From Ornithinibacillus gellani (lineage in GTDB: Bacteria > Bacillota > Bacilli > Bacillales > Amphibacillaceae): DNA of 35,598 bases. The notes under the pieces were generated by a model. The model did not search any database. It saw only the letters and a list, made by a program, of their open reading frames with translations, and was not told the origin of the DNA. Every line of letters starts with the position of its first letter. Position 1 is the first letter of the stretch. The translations under genes and the position numbers were made by a program. The stretch covers positions 1 through 35,598 of the forward strand of contig NZ_QTSZ01000024.1 of the NCBI RefSeq assembly GCF_003730295.1, written 5' to 3'. This document shows, piece by piece, positions 8,176 to 17,499 of the stretch.

Positions 8176-8810
8176 TGGAGCAGAACAAGATTCCACAGGC
8201 GACAGCAAAGCGGCTGCCATTATACTATCGTTTTTTAAATAATTTACAATCACAGGGGAAAACTCGTGTATCATCAAAAGAATTGAGCGAGGCTGTCAAG
8301 GTGGACTCTGCAACAATTCGTCGTGATTTCTCCTATTTTGGAGCACTTGGTAAAAAAGGGTATGGCTACAACGTCGAGTATCTTCTCGGTTTTTTCCGTA
8401 AGACACTTGACCAGGATGAGCTAACAGAAGTAGCTCTTATCGGAGTTGGTAACCTAGGAACTGCCTTTTTAAAGTATAATTTTATGAAAAATAACAATAC
8501 AAAAATCGTCATGGCATTTGATGCAGATGAGGAAAAAGCAAACACAGAAATGGGCGGTGTCCCAATTTACAGTATTGATGATCTGGAAGAAAAAATTAAT
8601 GGGGTCAAGGTTGCTATTTTAACGATTCCTGCTAGTGAGGCAGACGGTATTACAGATCGCCTCGTCCGAAATGGAATCGGCGGCATACTAAACTTTACAC
8701 CGGCGAGAATTACGGTACCTGACCATGTTCGGGTCCACCATATTGATTTAGCCGTAGAACTACAGGCACTTGTTTATTTCTTAAAACATTATCCACTCGT
8801 GGAACAATAA
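8175..8810 (+). CDS. rex: Redox-sensing transcriptional repressor Rex
   Basis: Rex is a dimeric repressor that binds DNA when NADH is low and releases it on NADH binding, controlling fermentation and respiratory genes. The 211-aa protein has an N-terminal winged helix ([37 protein letters not shown]) and a C-terminal Rossmann domain with GVGNLG at 90-95. The ATG shares a base with the moaC stop, so the two are translated from one message. A Rex-like operator at 7592-7609 suggests autoregulation. Confidence 0.97.
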   Translation: MEQNKIPQATAKRLPLYYRFLNNLQSQGKTRVSSKELSEAVKVDSATIRRDFSYFGALGKKGYGYNVEYLLGFFRKTLDQDELTEVALIGVGNLGTAFLKYNFMKNNNTKIVMAFDADEEKANTEMGGVPIYSIDDLEEKINGVKVAILTIPASEADGITDRLVRNGIGGILNFTPARITVPDHVRVHHIDLAVELQALVYFLKHYPLVEQ

Positions 8811-8820
8811 TGAATAGATA

Positions 8821-8867
8821 AAAGCACCGATGCATCGGATTCACCCGGGTTGCATCGGTGCTTTTTA
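8821..8867. terminator. Bidirectional terminator between rex and the TPR gene
   Basis: AAAGCACCGATGCA (8821-8834) pairs with TGCATCGGTGCTTT (8851-8864), followed by T residues; the A residues on the left give a T tract on the minus strand too. It separates two convergent genes. Confidence 0.9.
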
Positions 8868-8868
8868 T

Positions 8869-9354
8869 TTACAGCCATTTTCGGTCCAGCTGACTTGCAT
8901 AGAATTCAATTGCTTTCCCGTAAGCAAGGATATTTTCATCAGCTGTCGTTTTTAGCAAAGTTTTTAACAGGGTTTCCATTGCCTGATCTGCTTGATTCAG
9001 ATTATACAACGTCATCGAATAGAACACTTGCAACACCATGTTATCGGGGAAATGCTGTATCCCCTGTTGAAATACGCGCTGAGATTTCTCATACGCTCCA
9101 AGCGTGCGCCACGTGCTGCCAAGCCCGATATAAGCCATTTCCAATGACTTGTCACGAAGCCCAAGTGCTATCGCTTTTTCATAGGAAGGAGCGGCTTTTG
9201 TCTCGAATCCCAATACATCACAGCACCATGCATGCTGGAAATAAACTTCGGGATCATCTGTTTGATTATCAATCATTTTCTCTAACAGGGTTAAAGCCTG
9301 TTCGTGCTCGCCGTTTTCCCTTAATGCAATTGTTTTCTTCAATGTAGCTTGCAT
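8869..9354 (-). CDS. Tetratricopeptide-repeat protein
   Basis: A 161-aa soluble, helical protein with no signal peptide. Residues 1-35 (ALRENGEHEQALTLLEKMI), 37-70 (DPEVYFQHAWCCDVLGFETKAAPSYEKAIALG), 75-105 (AYIGLGSTWRTLGAYEKSQRVFQQGIQHFP) and 109-135 follow the 34-residue TPR spacing with small/large alternation. It resembles the stand-alone TPR_5-type proteins of Bacillaceae, probably a protein-binding adaptor of unknown partner. AGGTGG lies 5 bases before the ATG. It occupies the place where B. subtilis carries tatAy-tatCy between rex and ydiK. Confidence 0.85.
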   Translation of the reverse strand: MQATLKKTIALRENGEHEQALTLLEKMIDNQTDDPEVYFQHAWCCDVLGFETKAAPSYEKAIALGLRDKSLEMAYIGLGSTWRTLGAYEKSQRVFQQGIQHFPDNMVLQVFYSMTLYNLNQADQAMETLLKTLLKTTADENILAYGKAIEFYASQLDRKWL

Positions 9355-9379
9355 GTTTCCACCTCATTTGAATGGAACG

Positions 9380-9589
9380 TTATTTTTTATTTTTCTTCTT
9401 CAAATATAAATGTGTTTTCAGCATGCGAAAGCTCAGACCAAAATCCAAAGTAGCAAATACGGCAAATAAAATCGTTTTAAAGTTCCAGATAGTTGTCTCA
9501 GCCGCTAAAATAGCCAAGTAAAAAAACAGACTACCAAATACAAAATAAAAGATAGCGGATGCTTTAGGTGACATTCTCATATATTGCAT
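9380..9589 (-). CDS. ydiK: Small membrane protein YdiK (DUF4305-like)
   Basis: A 69-aa protein with two hydrophobic segments (about 11-30 and 35-53) and a very basic tail ending in KKKNKK, as in B. subtilis YdiK. The function is unknown. Its ATG overlaps the last base of the ydiL stop (TAATG), behind a run of six G residues, so it is translationally coupled to ydiL. The ydiL-ydiK pair upstream of groESL is conserved in Bacillus. Confidence 0.82.
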   Translation of the reverse strand: MQYMRMSPKASAIFYFVFGSLFFYLAILAAETTIWNFKTILFAVFATLDFGLSFRMLKTHLYLKKKNKK

Positions 9590-10293
9590 TACCCCCCAAT
9601 GAATATCGTTTTCATATTCTCCAGATCACGCATCATTCGTTCGATATCCTCTGGGTCCAAATTAAATTGAACCAAAACGGAGATGGAGTTCATCGACATA
9701 TGTACAATGATGGGAGTGAGAATACTTTTTGTTTTGACATATAGAAAAGAAAAGACAAATCCCATGGATGCATAAATCAATAGATGTGCCGGCTCACCAT
9801 GAATGATGCCAAAGATGACAGCTGAAATGACTGCCGCAAAGAAAAAGTTAATCCGTTTGTATAATGTACCGAAGATTATTTTTCGAAAGATGATTTCTTC
9901 CAGAATCGGTGCAATCAAGGCTGGAATGATAATAAATAACGGAAACGCACGCGCAATATTCATAATGCCTTGTGTATTTTCAGAACCAGCCGGTACGCCG
10001 AATAAATAGGTTTCAATGGCAACGGATATCGTTTGGGCGAAATAGGCTAGAAATACACCCAAAATAGACCAAGCGATGATAGATCCTGCCTGGGAATCCC
10101 TATTTCTCCATGGCGACTGCATGGCTGGCTTCATCAAAATCAATGTAATGATTAATGCGATAATGAAGCTTGCAATTGTAAAATTGACTGCAATTTGTGC
10201 ATCTCGTATACCAAATACATCTAGAACCAATGGGGAAAGCTGCATAATTATATAGGTGATAATAACCCACCAATATCGTTTCGTCACTGTCAA
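9589..10293 (-). CDS. ydiL: CPBP-family intramembrane protease YdiL
   Basis: An integral membrane protein of about 234 aa of the CPBP (Abi/CAAX protease, Rce1-like) family. It has about seven hydrophobic segments and the three active-site motifs: EEIIFR at 132-137, FGIIHGE at 161-167 and H198 with N202. All catalytic Glu, Arg, His and Asn residues are present. The substrate is unknown. The start is uncertain: TTG 10293 lies 4 bases after AAAGGAG and GTG 10287 lies 10 bases after it. It lies upstream of and coupled to ydiK, divergent from groES. Confidence 0.9.
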   Translation of the reverse strand: MTVTKRYWWVIITYIIMQLSPLVLDVFGIRDAQIAVNFTIASFIIALIITLILMKPAMQSPWRNRDSQAGSIIAWSILGVFLAYFAQTISVAIETYLFGVPAGSENTQGIMNIARAFPLFIIIPALIAPILEEIIFRKIIFGTLYKRINFFFAAVISAVIFGIIHGEPAHLLIYASMGFVFSFLYVKTKSILTPIIVHMSMNSISVLVQFNLDPEDIERMMRDLENMKTIFIGG

Positions 10294-10328
10294 TCGACTC
10301 CTTTATCACAGATTAACTGGCTATAAGA

Positions 10329-10448
10329 CCCCCACATCAAGCATTTTTGTTGATAAAAAGAATTGTAAGTGGGGGATCAACAGCTAGTAAAGGCCTGATT
10401 GGTTCAACTAACAATCAGTGGGGAAGTGCGATACCCCCACTGATTGAA
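10329..10448 (+). repeat. Dispersed inverted-repeat element upstream of groES (copy B)
   Basis: The core 10368-10448 starts AGTGGGGGATCAAC, contains GGTTCAACTAAC and the hairpin CAGTGGGG/CCCCCACTG, and ends TGATTGAA. The complement of 30697-30778 aligns along the whole core with roughly three quarters identity (counted by eye). CCCCCAC at 10329-10335 can additionally pair with GTGGGGG at 10369-10375. No gene is present in 10310-10592. It looks like a solo end of an IS200/IS605-like element or a small palindromic mobile repeat. Confidence 0.7.
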
Positions 10449-10592
10449 ATTATATTTTATTCACACGCTGTATCATACCTTCACAGCATCCAGTCTTGCC
10501 GAGACATACTCTAATGTATTCTAACATATTTCACTCATTCACCCTTGCTCGAAACACGTTAACTAAAAAAATAAAAAAAGAAAAGACATTGC

Positions 10593-10621
10593 TTGCATTT
10601 TAGAAGGATATTATTTATTAT
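10593..10621 (+). promoter_or_regulatory. SigA promoter of groESL
   Basis: TTGCAT (10593-10598) and TATTAT (10616-10621) are spaced by 17 bases, directly upstream of the CIRCE operator. The B. subtilis groE promoter has the same arrangement. Confidence 0.85.
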
Positions 10622-10632
10622 ATTAATTGGTG

Positions 10633-10659
10633 TTAGCACTCAGGGGTCTTGAGTGCTAA
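10633..10659 (+). promoter_or_regulatory. CIRCE operator (HrcA-binding site)
   Basis: TTAGCACTC-N9-GAGTGCTAA is the perfect CIRCE consensus, placed just after the -10 and before the groES ribosome site. HrcA represses groESL here and is released on heat stress. Confidence 0.98.
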
Positions 10660-10676
10660 CAAGGAAAATATGATAA

Positions 10677-10982
<306 letters not shown>

Positions 10983-11017
10983 ACTGCACATAAAATGCAT
11001 GGAATTCAAGGAGGTAA

Positions 11018-12652
<1,635 letters not shown>

Positions 12653-12737
12653 TAAGCCCTCCAAACCCTTGGTGTAAGATGAGAGAAGAATGCTAACATT
12701 TTGCTGACATATTGCCTAACATTGAGGTAAATTAACG

Positions 12738-12785
12738 GAAGCTTCTCATAAGTTCACTGAACTTTTGAGAGGCTTCTTTTTTCAT
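12738..12785 (+). terminator. Rho-independent terminator of groESL
   Basis: GAAGCTTCTCATAAGTT pairs, with single mismatches, to AACTTTTGAGAGGCTTC across CACTG, followed by TTTTTT. Confidence 0.9.
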
Positions 12786-12957
12786 TTTTTGTGTCAGTTG
12801 CTGGAGATAGACATCTTTTGTTAAGAGACAGGTCTTACAGCGTGCTTCATTATGATTTTGGATTTTGCACCAATGAATTAAGATGAAGATCTTATTTCAT
12901 AGCTTTGAGACTAGAGCCTGTGGACTTGTCCCTGTGTCACATTTTGGTTTGCATATT
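12786..12957. other. Gene-free stretch with REP-like words
   Basis: No convincing gene is seen. GGACTTGTCCCTGTGTCAC (12922-12940) and the partly inverted GTGTCAGTTG...AGAGACAGGTC (about 12791-12832) resemble repetitive words I have seen between genes in Bacillaceae. They may be a degraded REP-type element. The 83-aa reading frame across 12883-13134 crosses a terminator and a promoter and has no ribosome site. Confidence 0.3.
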
Positions 12958-13001
12958 GAGGTTTCCATTATGTTTCAAAACTTTTTGGAGGCCTCTTTTT
13001 T
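12958..13001 (+). terminator. Second terminator-like hairpin downstream of groESL
   Basis: GAGGTTTCC (12958-12966) and GGAGGCCTC (12987-12995) form a nine-pair stem allowing G-U pairs, followed by six T residues. It may be a backup for groESL or end an unannotated short RNA from 12786-12957. Confidence 0.6.
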
Positions 13002-13075
13002 GTGGCAGGACATTTCAATCATCATCCTTGTCAATAAATCTAGATTAGTATTTATGAAGCGCTTTAAATATACAA

Positions 13076-13104
13076 TTGACTTATATACTGGGTATATATA
13101 TACT
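13076..13104 (+). promoter_or_regulatory. Strong promoter of the ABC transporter-padR operon
   Basis: TTGACT (13076-13081), a 17-base spacer and TATACT (13099-13104). The leader to the first start codon is about 245 bases. An operator-like palindrome overlaps the spacer and the -10. Confidence 0.8.
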
Positions 13105-13112
13105 CAGTATAT
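13083..13112 (+). promoter_or_regulatory. 30-bp palindromic operator, probable PadR site
   Basis: ATATACTG (13083-13090) mirrors CAGTATAT (13105-13112) around the perfect inner palindrome GTATATATATAC (13092-13103). Only the pair 13091/13104 is mismatched. It covers the promoter spacer and -10, so a bound protein would block RNA polymerase. The operon's own PadR-family gene is the obvious candidate ligand-responsive repressor (inference). Confidence 0.72.
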
Positions 13113-13354
13113 AAACAATCGGATAAATACATAAAAGGGAACATGCTTCCATGTTTCATGGCATTATGAGCCACGGTTCTAAAGAGTTTATTTTATATTG
13201 ATGGACCATGGTGCTATTTACAATTTTGGCAGGTTTGGAAGGGATGAAGCTTTTAAGGTTTAAGATATAGGAAGTGCTTCGGCACACGCTATTAAAGACG
13301 GAAACGGCATAGTTTTTCCAATCTTTCCTACATAATAAAAAAAGGGTGATTGAT

Positions 13355-14068
13355 ATGATTGAAACAATTGGTGTAAAAAGAGAATTTAGAACAGGTAAAG
13401 ATACAGTTTCAGTACTAAAAGGTGTTAATTTATTTGTTAACAAAGGGGAATTTGTCGCCATTATTGGGCCAAGTGGTTCTGGAAAGAGTACACTTCTCCA
13501 ATTATTAGGTGGTTTAGATGTCCCAACAGAAGGATCTATTATATTAAATGGTTCGACAATGGAAGCCAAAACAGAAAAGCAGCGAACCATCTTCAGAAGA
13601 AGGAATATTGGATTCGTATTTCAAAACTATCAATTACTGCCCACATTAACAGTTCATGAAAATATTGTTTTTCCGTTACATGCTGATGGAAAAAAAGTAT
13701 CAGAATACGATGTACAGAAGCTTCTTAAAGCGGTTGATCTGAAGGGACGTGACAAGTGGTATCCACATGAACTGAGTGGTGGACAACAGCAGCGTGTGGC
13801 GATAGCTAGAGCATTAATTAATCAGCCTGACATTTTGCTTGCGGATGAGCCAACAGGAAACCTGGACAGACGAAGGTCTTCTGATATTCTGGATTTACTT
13901 TCCAAATTCCATTCTGAAAGAAAACAGACAATTATTATGGTGACACATGACATGTTTGCAGCGGGATATGCCGATCGAGTTGTTCTTTTTAAGGATGGTG
14001 TAATTGAAACAGAAGTGCGTAGGGAGGAGGATGATTATGCGGCTTTCCTTTCTCGTTTCATGGCGTAA
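13355..14068 (+). CDS. ABC transporter ATP-binding protein (MacB/LolD type)
   Basis: A 237-aa ATPase subunit energising the FtsX-type permease encoded next. Walker A GPSGSGKST (about 38-46), Q-loop VFQNYQLLPTLT, signature LSGGQQQRVAIARAL, Walker B ILLADEPTGNLD and H-loop VTHD are all intact. ATG 13355 lies 6 bases after AAGGGTGAT; GTG 13346 in that ribosome site is an unlikely alternative. The end overlaps the permease start by 32 bases. The substrate is unknown; such systems export drugs, peptides or lipoprotein-like molecules, or transmit mechanical force. Confidence 0.93.
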   Translation: MIETIGVKREFRTGKDTVSVLKGVNLFVNKGEFVAIIGPSGSGKSTLLQLLGGLDVPTEGSIILNGSTMEAKTEKQRTIFRRRNIGFVFQNYQLLPTLTVHENIVFPLHADGKKVSEYDVQKLLKAVDLKGRDKWYPHELSGGQQQRVAIARALINQPDILLADEPTGNLDRRRSSDILDLLSKFHSERKQTIIMVTHDMFAAGYADRVVLFKDGVIETEVRREEDDYAAFLSRFMA

Positions 14069-16508
14069 TTTAATGCGTCATAAAAAGCGTTTCATATTTA
14101 CACTTGCTGCCATTATACTTGGTGTTGCTGTCATGATGGCCATGCTTGTTGCAAAAGAAACAACCGCTGGTACAACAGAAATGCAGGAAAGCCTCTATGC
14201 TGGTAATGCAGATTTTTGGATTAAATCCAATGAACACTTTTTTCCAGAAAATGAAATTGCCTGGGTAGCGGATCAAGAGGAAGTCATAAGAGGAACAGCA
14301 TCCCTATTGAAACATGGGTTTGTGGAAATAGACACAGGAAATGTTGAGAGCGCCCCGGTAAGGTTTACTGGTGTATCCAGTCTTGATAATGGATTAATAG
14401 AACTGCCAGTGAAGCAAGGGGATATTACAAAGGCGGGAGTAATTATTACCGAAAATTCCGCCAAACTTTGGGGAAAAGGTATTGGTGATACTTTATCTTT
14501 TACGGATATGGGCAGTATGAAAATTACCGCAATTGTTCACGAAGGGGCAATGTTAAATAGCCCGAAAACAAAGGAAGAATCAATGACTCGGAATGCTCGG
14601 GTTATGGTTCCACTTGATGTACTGCAGTCATGGGCAGGAATGGATGGGCTCATTTCAAATTACAGATTTGAAACGGACAGTGAAGCGGATAATGAAATAT
14701 TACTATCTTCCCTGCAATCTAGACTGTCGGGTTCCAATTTATTTGTACAGCCGGTGGTCTTAGATGGAAGACAAAGTAATGACGTTGAAGGATTATACTT
14801 TACCTTTGATCTAATCGCTATGCTTTCCATTTTTATCAGTGCTTTCATTGCTTTTAACATGATCTATGCAAGTGTTGTGGAAAGAAAAAAGGAATTCGCC
14901 ATCATGAAGAGCCTGGGGTTCACTAATGGAAATATTAATCAGCTGGTGTTGACGGAAATTGGAGTTTTATCTGTATTAGGCACTTTGCTGGGGGTGCCAT
15001 TGGGTATTCTATTAGGCTCCTTTATCCAGAAGATGTTGATGTCGGCAGTTGCTACACAAGATATTACCTATGAATTAAAATTAGCTTTGCCACTTTTTAT
15101 TTCAATAACGGTTGGAATTGTTTTTCCTTTTGTAGCAGCCGCCTTCCCCATTTATAAAGCGGGTAGAACGTCTATCATGGAAGCGATGGTTCAAAAGAAG
15201 AATATAAATCGTGTTGGTGGAAAAATAAATGTATTGCGGATTGTGTTAGGGGTTATCTGCACTGGCATTGGAATGATTAATAATTTATGGGCTTTTTTGT
15301 TTCTATTTATTGGTCTAGTTCTTCTATATCCTCTGTGGATGGATATTATTCGTGCAGTTGTCAGTCCGTTATTAACTATTTTTTTCAAATATCCCAGTGT
15401 GCAAGCATCTCATTCCATACAGCAATTTAAAAATCGTAATGCCAATACCTCCGCAATGCTTGCTATCGGTGTGAGTTTAGCATTGTTCATGAGTGCAATG
15501 CTTGTATCACTTCCAGAAGGTATGGAAAATGATATTCGTGCAAGTTTCGGAGGAGATATTCATGCAGAAAAAGAGTTGCCCTGGACAAATAAAGATCTGG
15601 AAATTGTAAATACAATGGAAGGGGTAGAAAATGCGCATCGTTATGCGGAAATCCCAAATATCACTTGGCAAACAAACAAAGGGGACAATAGGGAGTTTTC
15701 CATTATAAGTTTTTCGGGTAGTGCTGAAAATGCTGAGTTTTTCCAGCCTGAGAAAATATCCAAATATACACAAGAACTCCCGGAACTATATCTCGGTAAA
15801 CGTGCCATGGCTGAATGGGGAGGAAAAGTAGGCGACATTCTGACGTTAAACACACCCAATGGAGCAACAGATTTCTTTGTTAAAGGAAGTGTGCAGACAT
15901 CCCAATATACAGGGTATGTCGCTTTTGTAAATGAAACAATACTAGATAAAGTTCTTCATTGGCCCAAGCGGTTTCACCTGGCTATAGATGTTCATGATGA
16001 ATCAAGTATTCCGATAGTTTATGATGAACTACGCAAGAGCTTTGGAGCTTCATTATCAAATGTCGAACCAGTGACATTAGCCATCAAGCAAACAAAACAT
16101 GCAATAGCAGGCATGAACGAACTGATGCAGGGCTTGCTAATTCTCATTGTTGCTTTGTCAGCAATTGGTGTCAGTAATACATTATTTATGAATACGATTG
16201 AGCGCATGAAGGAAATTGGAACAATGCGTGCAATCGGTTTTACAAAACAACAGGTGAGTACTATGATTATTTCTGAAGGCTTGTTCATCGGTATTACTGG
16301 TGTCATTGTAGGGACATTGTATGGTATTATTGTAATCTATTTGAATTCACAATCCAGCCAGGGGCAGGCGCTATTAAGTTTTACAATTCCCGGGGTAAGT
16401 TTGTTGCTGGCAGTTATCAGTGGGATACTCTTTACATTTGTTGCCTCATGGCTGCCCAGTAGTACAGCATCAAGGGTTCCGGTAAAGGAAGCAATAAATT
16501 ATGATTAG
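14037..16508 (+). CDS. ABC transporter permease with two FtsX domains
   Basis: An 823-aa membrane protein. An N-terminal transmembrane helix (about 17-40) leads to a long extracellular domain (about 45-245), then a first FtsX bundle of three helices (about 255-375). A central pair of helices (about 405-450) is followed by another helix (about 480-500), a second extracellular domain and a final FtsX bundle (about 690-815). The repeated motif FAIMKSLGFTNGNINQLVLTE / IGTMRAIGFTKQQVSTMIISE marks the two FtsX halves. ATG 14037 lies 6 bases after GGAGGAGG; ATG 14031 is too close. It overlaps the ATPase gene in another frame, typical of coupled ABC operons. Confidence 0.92.
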   Translation: MRLSFLVSWRNLMRHKKRFIFTLAAIILGVAVMMAMLVAKETTAGTTEMQESLYAGNADFWIKSNEHFFPENEIAWVADQEEVIRGTASLLKHGFVEIDTGNVESAPVRFTGVSSLDNGLIELPVKQGDITKAGVIITENSAKLWGKGIGDTLSFTDMGSMKITAIVHEGAMLNSPKTKEESMTRNARVMVPLDVLQSWAGMDGLISNYRFETDSEADNEILLSSLQSRLSGSNLFVQPVVLDGRQSNDVEGLYFTFDLIAMLSIFISAFIAFNMIYASVVERKKEFAIMKSLGFTNGNINQLVLTEIGVLSVLGTLLGVPLGILLGSFIQKMLMSAVATQDITYELKLALPLFISITVGIVFPFVAAAFPIYKAGRTSIMEAMVQKKNINRVGGKINVLRIVLGVICTGIGMINNLWAFLFLFIGLVLLYPLWMDIIRAVVSPLLTIFFKYPSVQASHSIQQFKNRNANTSAMLAIGVSLALFMSAMLVSLPEGMENDIRASFGGDIHAEKELPWTNKDLEIVNTMEGVENAHRYAEIPNITWQTNKGDNREFSIISFSGSAENAEFFQPEKISKYTQELPELYLGKRAMAEWGGKVGDILTLNTPNGATDFFVKGSVQTSQYTGYVAFVNETILDKVLHWPKRFHLAIDVHDESSIPIVYDELRKSFGASLSNVEPVTLAIKQTKHAIAGMNELMQGLLILIVALSAIGVSNTLFMNTIERMKEIGTMRAIGFTKQQVSTMIISEGLFIGITGVIVGTLYGIIVIYLNSQSSQGQALLSFTIPGVSLLLAVISGILFTFVASWLPSSTASRVPVKEAINYD

Positions 16509-16519
16509 GTGGTATTCTT

Positions 16520-17017
16520 ATGTCTGTGAAGCACTCATTGCTAGCGTTATTATATGAAAATCCGGGTCATGGTTACGAACTGAAGACAGGATTTGAGAGA
16601 CTCGTACAAGGTATGTGGCCATTGAATGCGGGGCAGGTTTATTCAACGCTTGACAGACTAGAGAGAGATAAGCTTGTGGAATCACCGGGATACGATGAAA
16701 AAGACCGTAAGTTATATGTGATTACGGAGCTTGGAAAAAGGGAACTGTGGGATTGGTTGAAGCAGCCGGTTGCCCGTTCTTTACTGAAAGATGAGTTCTA
16801 TTTTAAATATCTATGTGCAGATCTTGTAGATTACGAAGAGAAACAAAATATGATTCAAAAACAGAAAGAAACGATGATAAAAGATATTCTGGCACTGACC
16901 CAATTAAAAAAACAGATGAATGAATCTCAACAATATTCAATGAAAATGCTTATTGAAGGGGCATTACTTCATCTGGAAGCAGATATCAAGTGGCTGGATA
17001 TGATTTTGCAGGATTAA
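16520..17017 (+). CDS. PadR-family transcriptional regulator
   Basis: A 165-aa regulator. Residues 1-75 are the PadR winged helix (VKHSLLALLYENPGHGYEL, GQVYSTLDRLERDKLVE, KLYVITELGKREL), and the C-terminal Vir-like alpha domain (about 85-165) is the dimerisation and ligand region. It lies 11 bases after the permease stop behind TAGGTGG, so it is the third gene of the operon. It probably represses the operon through the palindrome at 13083-13112 and is relieved by a transported compound; this is inference from PadR/LmrR-type systems. Confidence 0.92.
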   Translation: MSVKHSLLALLYENPGHGYELKTGFERLVQGMWPLNAGQVYSTLDRLERDKLVESPGYDEKDRKLYVITELGKRELWDWLKQPVARSLLKDEFYFKYLCADLVDYEEKQNMIQKQKETMIKDILALTQLKKQMNESQQYSMKMLIEGALLHLEADIKWLDMILQD

Positions 17018-17057
17018 AAGCGAAAATCTGACAATCACGCTTTATAAATATTAAACT

Positions 17058-17104
17058 AAAAGGGTCTTTCATTAAGTTTTCCAACTTAGTGAAAGACCCT
17101 TTTA
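17058..17104 (+). terminator. Rho-independent terminator of the ABC-padR operon
   Basis: AAAAGGGTCTTTCA...AAGTT TTCC AACTT...TGAAAGACCCTTTT, a long, nearly perfect stem with T residues, 40 bases after padR. Confidence 0.93.
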
Positions 17105-17263
17105 TACTGCCCATAAACATTTCCAGGCAAATAATAGTTATCTCCATTTAGAAAGCCAAGAACTCTAAAAAAATAAACAATTCTCATATAGTTTAGATAA
17201 CAGGTTATTAGTAAGGTTTAAGTATATGGATTAAAGGAGGTTTTAGTATAAGTTCATTTCAAT

Positions 17264-17291
17264 TTGAAAGCGCTTCATATTAAACTATAAC
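17264..17291 (+). promoter_or_regulatory. Promoter with cre-like site, upstream of the secreted protein
   Basis: TTGAAA (17264-17269), a 16-base spacer and TATAAC (17286-17291). TGAAAGCGCTTCA (17265-17277) overlaps the -35 and spacer; it is one base short of the CcpA cre consensus, so carbon catabolite repression is possible but not certain. The rest of 17105-17499 has no gene. Confidence 0.5.
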
Positions 17292-17499
17292 GTTAGCATC
17301 TTTATTGATGTCCAATGTCATGACGTCTAAGGTGATGGTAGCAAGGAAAAATCTGTATGTTAAGTAAGACACGAAGACAAATGAATAAGTTATCAGGAGA
17401 GTCTATCTGGCAGTCCCTGATTCACAAAAGCTAGGTACAAATGGATGGATAAAAAATATTTAATCTTAAAAATAAACAAAGAAAGAGGCGGAGCGAAGC

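Noticed and set aside
12883-13134. An 83-codon plus-strand frame between groEL and the ABC operon
   Set aside because: It runs through a terminator hairpin, the ABC promoter and the PadR-type palindrome, lacks a ribosome site and has no recognisable protein features.
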